Origin: Planctomycetota bacterium
Lineage (GTDB): Bacteria > Planctomycetota > Phycisphaerae > WQYP01
Reading direction: 5' to 3'
Length of the DNA stretch: 11,969 nt
NCBI GenBank assembly: GCA_021809365.1
Contig: JAKBAC010000105.1
Span: 1 to 11,969 of the forward strand
Part shown: one piece after another, positions 6,892 to 11,969 of the stretch
Position numbering within the stretch: position 1 is the stretch's first letter
Layout of the letters: each line of letters starts with the position of its first letter
Notes under the pieces: generated by a model
What the model was told of the DNA's origin: nothing
The model's database searches: none
What the model saw: the letters and a program-made list of their open reading frames with translations, nothing else
Program-made: the position numbers and the translations under genes

Positions 6892-7692
6892 TCACTTATT
6901 AAGTTTTGCCAGAGATTCGTAATATTGTTGCACCAGAGATTTATATTGCGGCAGCGTCTGATGCCGCAGGGCGTTGAGAATCATGTTGCGTTCCCGCGGC
7001 GGCAAATTACCCCACTGTCGTTTATTGGAGTTAAACGATTTCAAATCCCCGGGATTCATGACCCCGCCGCCGGGAATGTATGAGCTTTTGGCCGCCTGGC
7101 TGGGCGTCATGGGCGGAGTATTAGACCCCTGAGATTGCTGCATGGACATGGATTGCTGCTGCTGCGACTTCTGCTTCTGCTGACCCGAGCTTTTTCCCTG
7201 CGATTGCTCGGCAATTTTAATAAGTTCGTTGAGCCGGGCAATAATGCTTTTTTGCACCCCCTGCGTCTTAATACCGGCGTTCGCCGATTTGAGCAGCCGG
7301 GCGCTGGTGTTCATGCCTTTGAGCACATCCTGCAAGTCGGCATTGATCTGTTGCTGGGATGGCTGTGATGCGGCTTTAAGGGGTTTCACCCAGGGCCAAC
7401 CCATCATATTAAATTCTGATTTGTGACCCCATGCTCCACCCTGCGGAGCGACAGTTATGGAGTTTGTGCTTTTGGGCGATGCGCCCGGCCCGCCAATTGG
7501 CTTGCCAATATGAAAGGGCAGAATCAGCGGTGCTCGCCCTCCGGATGCCCCCCCATTCGCGGGAAAAGCTTCCAACGCAGGTAATGCGGCCACCATCCCC
7601 GCCGCCATAACGCCTGCCGCCACAACTCTACACGTACACCAATGTGGTCCCATCGCTTTGTCGCGTCTGAAAATCTTTAACGCATGGTCCAT
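6892..7692 (-). CDS. Gln-rich exported protein with planctomycete-type C-terminal motif
   Basis: This 266-residue protein begins with a long basic n-region followed by a hydrophobic stretch (about 22-40, 'VVAAGVMAAGMVAALPAL'), so it is a signal peptide or anchor. The mid-part has a helical segment 'INADLQDVLKGMNTSARLL' and a Gln/Ser/Lys-rich linker (about 165-200). The last 40 residues read 'RQWGNLPPRERNMILNAL' and then 'YKSLVQQYYESLAKLNK'. That tail recalls the end of many planctomycete exported proteins of unknown function, often near VWA/BatA-type or aerotolerance loci; the family link is from memory. No enzyme motif is seen. ATG 7692 is preferred over the in-frame ATG 7698, because AAGGA lies 6 nt before 7692 but directly abuts 7698. 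It has its own TATAAT box and lies downstream of the 56-bp palindrome. Confidence 0.75.
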   Translation of the reverse strand: MDHALKIFRRDKAMGPHWCTCRVVAAGVMAAGMVAALPALEAFPANGGASGGRAPLILPFHIGKPIGGPGASPKSTNSITVAPQGGAWGHKSEFNMMGWPWVKPLKAASQPSQQQINADLQDVLKGMNTSARLLKSANAGIKTQGVQKSIIARLNELIKIAEQSQGKSSGQQKQKSQQQQSMSMQQSQGSNTPPMTPSQAAKSSYIPGGGVMNPGDLKSFNSNKRQWGNLPPRERNMILNALRHQTLPQYKSLVQQYYESLAKLNK

Positions 7693-7698
7693 GGGCAT

Positions 7699-7703
7699 TC
7701 CTT
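7699..7703 (-). promoter_or_regulatory. Ribosome binding site choosing ATG 7692
   Basis: AAGGA is 6 nt before ATG 7692, and only adjacent to ATG 7698, which is too close to be used with it. Confidence 0.5.
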
Positions 7704-7717
7704 AAATCACAGGCCCG

Positions 7718-7723
7718 ATTATA
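7718..7723 (-). promoter_or_regulatory. Putative -10 box for the Gln-rich exported protein
   Basis: The minus strand carries a perfect TATAAT 25 nt before the ATG. No good -35 is seen at 16-18 nt; TTGCCT is 13 nt away. It fits a separate promoter after the palindrome that ends the gmhA unit. Confidence 0.4.
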
Positions 7724-7770
7724 CCCAAATTACCGCAGGCAAGGATACGTAAGAAAAGCCAATCAAATCT

Positions 7771-7826
7771 TTAGCACTGCCAGGCCTGTAAATCAGGATC
7801 CTGATTTACAGGCCTGGCAGTGCTAA
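7771..7826. repeat. Perfect 56-bp palindrome at the gmhA 3' end
   Basis: The arms 7771-7798 and 7799-7826 are exact reverse complements, with no spacer. The outer ends are TTAGCACTGC / GCAGTGCTAA and the centre is GGATCC. The right end contains the gmhA stop codon (7823-7825). As RNA it would make a very stable 28-bp hairpin, so it can act as a terminator or RNase/exonuclease barrier between gmhA and the next gene. In the gmhA direction the sequence after it (AGATTTGATTGG) has no clean T-run. Each arm also holds a small nested repeat (CCTG...CAGG). An assembly fold-back artefact cannot be excluded. Confidence 0.9.
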
Positions 7827-8398
7827 TCGCAATATTTTTCCAGATATTCCAGTATCAGGTGCAACACCACCTCATGGGCTTCCTGAATCGCGGCAGTGCG
7901 CGAACTGTTAATCACCAGAGCCTGATCGCAATGGGCCAGATTTTTCCCGCCGCCTTTGCCCAATAGTCCGATGACCTTTCCCCCCCGCTGCCGCATGATC
8001 TGGCTCGCGCGGATGAGGTTTTCGCTATTACCACTGCTCGAAAATACCACCAGCACATCACCACTCTGGGCGAACGCCTCCACCTGCCGGGAAAATACGC
8101 TCGCGAAATCCCAGTCATTGGCGATACAGGTTAAGGCCGTTCCATCTGCCGCCAGGCAAATGGCGGGCAACGCTCTGCGATCCGCACGGGAGTAGCGACC
8201 CGTTAATTCTTCCGCCAGATGCAATGCCGCAGCCGCAGAACCGCCATTGCCGGCGGTCAGCAATTTTTTCCCGCCCAGCAAAGCGGATGTGACCATTTCA
8301 GAAATCGTCGCAATTTGCGGCACTTGCCCGGATAATTCTCCAATGACACGGGAAGAATCTTCCACGCACTTAAGCATCCAATGATGATTATTTGACAC
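7823..8398 (-). CDS. gmhA: SIS-domain phosphosugar isomerase, GmhA-like (sedoheptulose 7-phosphate isomerase)
   Basis: This 191-residue protein is a single SIS domain, the usual GmhA length. GmhA converts D-sedoheptulose 7-phosphate to D-glycero-D-manno-heptose 7-phosphate, the first step to ADP- or GDP-heptose for surface glycans. The sequence shows 'AGNGGSAAAALHLAEELTGR' (phosphate loop, with H60 and E64), 'SSSGNSENLIRA' (120 onward) and 'IQEAHEVVLHLI' with Q172 and H180. These are the residues used for zinc and catalysis in E. coli GmhA (H61, E65, Q172, H180). GTG 8398 is chosen because CGGAG lies 5 nt upstream; a TTG at 8416 would add 6 residues. It is 38 nt behind the aldo/keto reductase gene and probably in one unit with it. 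No hldE or gmhB is in the window. Confidence 0.85.
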   Translation of the reverse strand: MSNNHHWMLKCVEDSSRVIGELSGQVPQIATISEMVTSALLGGKKLLTAGNGGSAAAALHLAEELTGRYSRADRRALPAICLAADGTALTCIANDWDFASVFSRQVEAFAQSGDVLVVFSSSGNSENLIRASQIMRQRGGKVIGLLGKGGGKNLAHCDQALVINSSRTAAIQEAHEVVLHLILEYLEKYCD

Positions 8399-8403
8399 GC
8401 AAA

Positions 8404-8408
8404 CTCCG
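8404..8408 (-). promoter_or_regulatory. Ribosome binding site choosing GTG 8398
   Basis: CGGAG lies 5 nt before GTG 8398 and inside the longer frame from TTG 8416, favouring the shorter gmhA product. Confidence 0.5.
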
Positions 8409-8436
8409 TTAAACAAACACGTTATCCGGCACGCAC

Positions 8437-9303
8437 TTACCCGTTCAGGGCTTCAATTTCTTCCGGACGTAATTTCAACGCACACGCTTTTGCCGAATCT
8501 TCAATGCTTTGCGGCCGACTGGCTCCCGGAATCGGGATAACCTGAGGCCCCTTGGAAAGCAGCCACGCCAATGCCACCTGATAAATGGATACTCGATGCG
8601 ATGCCGCCATACTTTCCAGCAATGGCTCAAAATGCCCCAGCGTTTTCGCACCGCCGATGCCATTGAGCGGACTCCACGCGAGAAAAGCCAGTTTTTTGGC
8701 TTTGGTATACGCCAATACGCCATCGGTTTCCGGCTCGCGGTGTTTACGGGAATATTCATTTTGCACGCTGACAATATCGACCACCGCCTCGGCCGCTTCC
8801 AACTCCATAACCGAAAAATTACTCACACCGATAAAACGGATTTTGCCTTCCTGCTGCAATTTTTTCAAACATCCCATACTTTCCGCCACCGGATATTTCG
8901 GATCAATGCGATGATATTGATACAGGGTAATACACGACGTGCCAAGATTTTTCAGCGAAGCTTCACAGACAGTGCGCAGATGCTGCGGTGAACCGTCGCG
9001 TTCCCACCGCCCGCCCGGCCGCACCAATCCCCCCTTGGTCGCCACCACCAGACCGTCACGTTTCGCCGGCGGCAGTTCAGCGAGCGCTTTGCCTATCAGC
9101 CGTTCGTTATGGCCCGCTTCCGAGTCATCCAGGCAATAACTATCAGCGGTGTCAATAAGCGTTATGCCGCAATCAACGGCGTGATGAATCACCCGAATGG
9201 AATCCTGCTCCGACGGGCGCTTGGCCGGCACCGACATCGGCATGGAGCCAAGGCCGACACAACTGACCATTAACCCAGTCTTACCCAACTGACGTGTTTG
9301 CAT
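8437..9303 (-). CDS. Aldo/keto reductase
   Basis: This 288-residue (alpha/beta)8-barrel NAD(P)H oxidoreductase reduces carbonyl groups. It begins 'MQTRQLGKTGLMVSCVGLG', as in the YhdN/YdhF-like group of AKRs. The catalytic tetrad is complete: D51 and Y56 in 'DTADSY', K90 in 'ATKGG' and H130 in 'YQYHRID'. 'GVSNFSVMELEAA' and 'IPIPGASRPQSIEDS' are the cofactor-side motifs near the C-terminal half, and the length is close to the usual 280-330. ATG 9303 has GGAGG 8 nt upstream. The substrate cannot be told from sequence. The downstream gmhA-like gene 38 nt away suggests co-transcription, possibly with a sugar-phosphate or sugar-aldehyde role (inference). Confidence 0.93.
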   Translation of the reverse strand: MQTRQLGKTGLMVSCVGLGSMPMSVPAKRPSEQDSIRVIHHAVDCGITLIDTADSYCLDDSEAGHNERLIGKALAELPPAKRDGLVVATKGGLVRPGGRWERDGSPQHLRTVCEASLKNLGTSCITLYQYHRIDPKYPVAESMGCLKKLQQEGKIRFIGVSNFSVMELEAAEAVVDIVSVQNEYSRKHREPETDGVLAYTKAKKLAFLAWSPLNGIGGAKTLGHFEPLLESMAASHRVSIYQVALAWLLSKGPQVIPIPGASRPQSIEDSAKACALKLRPEEIEALNG

Positions 9304-9652
9304 GGCAAATACCTCCGCAGCTTATTGGCACCACAGCTAAATCTTAGCCGCATTACCGGATAAAGCCAATTTCCGGCGCAACCATTCACACCGCAGGGCG
9401 TGGCAATAAATCCGGGCGGGACACTGGTGTGCGAGTTTCCAGGAGGAACCATGCTTTTAGCGCCGGTATTTACGCCGTCGATTTTGCCGCTTGCCCGGAA
9501 ATTTTGTCAGGCGGCACCGCAGAAAGTTTTTCCCGCCTCGGCAACAGCCACTCTTTTGCGCCAGTCGAATTTGCTCTGCTCACGCGGTCAGATCTCATCT
9601 CTTAGATCGAGCCGCCGTCCGATGTGCAGCAATATGCTGTCGGCCCGTTGGC
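9304..9652. other. Intergenic stretch between the GH79-like and aldo/keto reductase genes
   Basis: It holds the reductase promoter candidate and a perfect AGGAGG (9441-9446), 4 nt before ATG 9451 on the plus strand. The frame behind it (9451-9774, 107 codons) is Ser/Arg/Cys-rich, matches nothing I recognise, and its last 122 nt are antisense to the GH79-like gene, so it is not annotated as a gene. A weak stem GATCT/AGATC near 9590-9608 is the only structure after the GH79-like stop, and no clear terminator is seen. Confidence 0.4.
9341..9369 (-). promoter_or_regulatory. Candidate promoter of the aldo/keto reductase-gmhA unit
   Basis: Minus strand TTGGCT (9364-9369), a 17-nt spacer and TAAGAT (9341-9346) lie 37 nt before the ATG. 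Each hexamer matches consensus at 4 of 6 bases. A small inverted repeat CCGGA/TCCGG (9356-9376) overlaps the -35. Confidence 0.4.
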
Positions 9653-11191
9653 TTATCTGTGAAAGACCGCGATCACAATTGAACTCGCCGGACTGGACAA
9701 TTCGCCTGGGGAATTCGGCGCGTGTTGCAGTGATAAGCGCGTGTGCATCATGCGACCTGTTGGCACCCCGCTGACGCGAAAGCCGGTTATTACCACGCCG
9801 TTGGTAGATTGCAGACTTGGGGCACCGATGCGGTAACGGCGGACAAGTTTCATAACTGACGGGAAACGAAGATGCACAGATAAATCAGAAGACGGCGTGC
9901 GATTAATAACGGCAACACGCAGCGTATGATCAGATCTTGCAAAGGCAAATGCACTCACGTTCAGGCGCGTGTCAAGATTAACTTCCACGGGCCTGCCACC
10001 GCGCTGCATCACGTCGGCAGCCGCCAGCATACCATCATAAACCGGCATGATGTGCAGGTGCCCGCCCGGCCCGATTCGCAAGGGTCCGTACCAGCCCGGA
10101 AATCGATCCACGCCTTGGGACATGTGCAGATTTACTCCCGCCCCGCCGGCCCCGGCGATGCCCAGAAGTGTATTTGCCGCCCAGAGCGCAGATGCAAACG
10201 TGTTGCTGACTCCCTGCGTCCCACCACCGGAGACAGAATTCATTTCACCAAAACGCACCGGCAAATGATAAGGATCTGCAAGCCGCACAATCCGACGCAT
10301 CTCATTGCTGAAGAGATTGCAACTGGCTCTAAGGCCGAGCAAATGGGCAATGCTGGCAAACTTCAGAGATCGCGGGTTTTTAATCCACGATCCCATTGGA
10401 TATTGGTGCAGCGATACGATACCCAGTCGCGCGTGTTCTGTGTGGAGGTACCTTGGCAGATGATTGAACCATCCCTCGCCGGAGAATGCCGGTCCTTCAA
10501 TTTTGATTGTGTTTCCCAGATAAGGGGCAATGGCATGGTAATAACGTGTCCACCGCCGCATGTACATCTGATAATTGTTGTGCGCCCACCACGTTCGGTG
10601 CCCCAGACCTCCCAGCAGATTTGGTTCGTTGCCGATCTCAAAGTCGGCAATGTGCCGGCGGCCAATATATTTTTCCGTCGCCTTGACCAATTGCACTGCC
10701 AGGGCAGGGTTATTGACCGACAAATTTAATCCCAGTATGTACCGGCAGCCGGTTAATTGCGCCAACTCCCGCATACGCCGCAGGGTCTTTACATGAATGT
10801 CGATGGACACAAATTTTGGCCGAGGGTGCACCGCAGGCAGATCGAAAGCCGCTTCATTCTCGGAATCACCGCCAATGCGCAGCAGCATCGGCCCCGTAAA
10901 CTCCTCAAGTTCCTTGATTGATCGGGTCATGGTGGCAAAACGGCCATGTCCTTTCCTGACCATTCGGCCGATCAAACCCCATTCAATGGAATATCCCATA
11001 AACATGCGCGGAACCGCCGGGCCGACGGGTTTCAGATTAATGCGCCCGGAAACACGATCGCTTGCAGATGCGTGCGGTCCCGATAGGGCGGCACCGTTGC
11101 ACATCACACCGGCCTGCAGGGCAGCGGCTGCCACTACCAAAGCCGAAAGTGATGCATCGCAAACTCTACTGCCCCGCAATTTATTTTTCAT
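9653..11191 (-). CDS. Secreted GH79-like glycoside hydrolase (beta-glucuronidase/heparanase type)
   Basis: This 512-residue protein has an N-terminal export signal (K/R-rich start, hydrophobic stretch about 14-30, cleavage perhaps near residue 37). The (beta/alpha)8 barrel carries 'MLLRIGGDSENEAAFDLP' (about 102-119), 'DFEIGNEPNLL' with the probable acid/base E189, 'SLHQYPMGSW' (about 260) and 'VRFGEMNSVSGGG' with the probable nucleophile E316. This Clan A pattern and order match GH79, whose members remove glucuronic acid-type sugars from glycans. A C-terminal beta-sandwich follows (about 405-512, with 'LNVSAFAFARSDHTLRVAVINRT' read in part), as in that family. ATG 11191 has AAGGA 7 nt upstream. 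It is a lone gene; neighbours are an IS66 remnant upstream and the reductase unit downstream. Assignment to GH79 rather than a related clan member is fairly but not fully sure. Confidence 0.8.
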   Translation of the reverse strand: MKNKLRGSRVCDASLSALVVAAAALQAGVMCNGAALSGPHASASDRVSGRINLKPVGPAVPRMFMGYSIEWGLIGRMVRKGHGRFATMTRSIKELEEFTGPMLLRIGGDSENEAAFDLPAVHPRPKFVSIDIHVKTLRRMRELAQLTGCRYILGLNLSVNNPALAVQLVKATEKYIGRRHIADFEIGNEPNLLGGLGHRTWWAHNNYQMYMRRWTRYYHAIAPYLGNTIKIEGPAFSGEGWFNHLPRYLHTEHARLGIVSLHQYPMGSWIKNPRSLKFASIAHLLGLRASCNLFSNEMRRIVRLADPYHLPVRFGEMNSVSGGGTQGVSNTFASALWAANTLLGIAGAGGAGVNLHMSQGVDRFPGWYGPLRIGPGGHLHIMPVYDGMLAAADVMQRGGRPVEVNLDTRLNVSAFAFARSDHTLRVAVINRTPSSDLSVHLRFPSVMKLVRRYRIGAPSLQSTNGVVITGFRVSGVPTGRMMHTRLSLQHAPNSPGELSSPASSIVIAVFHR

Positions 11192-11259
11192 GAAATTATC
11201 CTTTCTTGTAGCCGTTCACGGCCTCTCGGCCAGTTCAAACTCACGACGAGCCTGACCAC

Positions 11260-11274
11260 AGGTAAAGCTTACCT
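11260..11274 (-). promoter_or_regulatory. Small inverted repeat upstream of the GH79-like gene
   Basis: AGGTAA and TTACCT are separated by 3 nt, about 70 nt before the GH79-like ATG. The size and place would suit an operator, but 6-bp arms can arise by chance and no -10/-35 pair is clear for this gene. Confidence 0.25.
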
Positions 11275-11314
11275 CCCCCCCAGAAGAAAAGTAAATAAAT
11301 TTCCATAAAAAAGT

Positions 11315-11344
11315 TTGGCATAAGATTTCAGCATTACATACGAT
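11315..11344 (+). promoter_or_regulatory. Possible promoter of the IS66 transposase remnant
   Basis: TTGGCA (11315-11320), an 18-nt spacer and TACGAT (11339-11344) lie 45 nt before ATG 11389, in an AT-rich stretch. The -10 match is 4 of 6. Confidence 0.3.
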
Positions 11345-11388
11345 TCGTCCGAGAAAAGAATTCGGATCAAAGGATTGGTCAAAGCGGC

Positions 11389-11772
11389 ATGGATGTACCT
11401 ACCGAGCAAGCCTATCAACAACACGTTGATGAATTGACGGCGCGACTCGCCCAGCGCGATGCCACCATCGCTGCGTTGCGTCAGCAGGTCACGGAATTAT
11501 CCAAGCAAGTCGCTGATCTGTTGGCCCAAGCGGCCCGGTTGTCCAAAAACTCCTCGAATTCCTCCAAGCCTCCGTCCAGCGATATTGTCAAACCACCGCA
11601 ACCGCCCCTGCCGCCGGGAGAAAAGCGTTCCATCGGCGGCCAGAAGGGCCACCCGCGTCACGAACGGGAGCCTCTCACGCCCGCACAGATTGACCGGGTG
11701 GTGGATTACCAAATGGATTGCTGGCCACTTTACCGGAAGCGGTTACCGTGGCTTACGGCCAGCGGATGTTAG
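11389..11772 (+). pseudogene. IS66 transposase, N-terminal fragment
   Basis: The 127-residue frame starts with a leucine-zipper-like coiled coil (about 10-50, 'TARLAQRDATIAALRQQV' then 'LSKQVADLLAQ'). The IS66 signature 'NSSNSSKPPSSD' and 'GGQKGHPRHEREPL' follow. After 'VDYQMDC', where the family has a CxxC zinc finger and then the catalytic core, the reading leaves the family ('WPLYRKRLPWLTASGC') and stops. The start is ATG 11389, weakly preceded by an AAAGG about 19 nt upstream. It is about a quarter of a normal IS66 transposase and cannot be active alone. Confidence 0.85.
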
Positions 11773-11969
11773 AGGGATTGCGGAATATGTTTCATGCCAT
11801 CCACCAGCGAAAGGCGTTGGATGCACCGGTATTCCGACAAGCCTTGGAACAGGCCCGCGATGATCTGACGGTTACGGGCTTGGACACCCCGGAACACAAA
11901 CTGGCCCAGAACGTGGCACGACGCTTCCGCCAGAACGGGGAATCCTGTTTTCGATTTATCACGACACCA
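11718..11969 (+). pseudogene. IS66 transposase, C-terminal fragment in another frame, runs off the window
   Basis: In the frame whose codons begin at 11718, 11721 and so on, the translation reads 'LLATLPEAVTVAYGQRMLEG', then 'LRNMFHAIHQRKALDAPVFR', and ends 'RRFRQNGESCFRFITTP'. This is the region of IS66 transposases just before the conserved 'PTNNxAEQ' block with the last catalytic residue. Normally it lies some 200 residues after the zinc finger; here it follows within a few codons, so the zinc finger and the first catalytic Asp region are missing. There is no start codon of its own at the junction. The frame differs from the N-terminal fragment. The call rests on family knowledge, with no alignment run. 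Confidence 0.8.

Larger units (their letters stand above)
11389..11969 (+). mobile_element. IS66-family insertion sequence, internally deleted, right end beyond the window
   Basis: Only the single transposase-type gene is visible; no TnpA/TnpB accessory genes precede it, which suits the one-ORF (ISBst12-like) branch of IS66. The transposase has lost its central part (see the two fragments). The left terminal repeat could not be placed in 11192-11388, and the right end is outside the window. Confidence 0.75.

Noticed and set aside
7771..7826. The 56-bp palindrome as the joined ends of an insertion sequence or as an origin
   Set aside because: No transposase, target duplication, replication gene or iteron lies near it; it fits a gene 3' end better.
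9926..10729. Plus-strand frame of 267 codons opposite the GH79-like gene
   Set aside because: Antisense shadow of a gene with signal peptide and catalytic motifs; rich in His/Arg/Pro without any recognisable domain.
1..11969. CRISPR array, tRNA, rRNA, riboswitch, prophage or defence genes
   Set aside because: I found no regularly spaced repeats, no tRNA or rRNA-like blocks, no recognised aptamer and no defence or phage domain in any supported gene.

Overview
The window looks like chromosomal DNA from a planctomycete-type bacterium (perhaps Phycisphaerae). The best clues are a Gln-rich exported protein ending in a WGxLPPRER...YYxxLA tail, a TPR protein whose mature N-terminus starts with an 'ITLTDGRVIQG' segment, and a single-ORF IS66 transposase with planctomycete-like wording. 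Base composition is moderately GC-rich. The lineage is inferred from protein style only.

Layout, left to right. An exported TPR/coiled-coil protein (82-1476, +) is convergent with, and overlaps by 11 bp, a YlbF-family protein (minus strand). Next is a gap of about 390 bp without a convincing gene. It holds a hairpin over the probable ylbF promoter start, a GC hairpin and a heptamer tandem repeat. Then, all on the minus strand and so listed in reverse order of transcription, come a small lipoprotein, trpB (2 nt from the lipoprotein gene), an 898-residue GH63-type glycosidase, the Gln-rich exported protein, a gmhA-like sedoheptulose-7-phosphate isomerase and an aldo/keto reductase. After a gap of about 350 bp comes a secreted GH79-like glycosidase (9653-11191, minus). 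At the right edge an IS66-family transposase (+) carries an internal deletion plus frame change and runs off the window.

Probable transcription units are GH63 > trpB > lipoprotein (77 nt, then 2 nt gaps) and aldo/keto reductase > gmhA (38 nt gap). A perfect, loopless 56-bp palindrome closes the second unit and overlaps the gmhA stop codon. The Gln-rich protein has its own TATAAT box just beyond it. The theme is carbohydrate metabolism (two glycosidases, heptose isomerase, sugar-type reductase) plus a solitary tryptophan synthase beta gene.

I see no CRISPR array, tRNA, rRNA, phage module or defence cassette, and nothing that amounts to a new multi-gene system. The items most worth a second look are the 56-bp palindrome, the internally deleted IS66 copy, the YlbF gene with a palindrome at its probable transcription start, and the Gln-rich exported protein.
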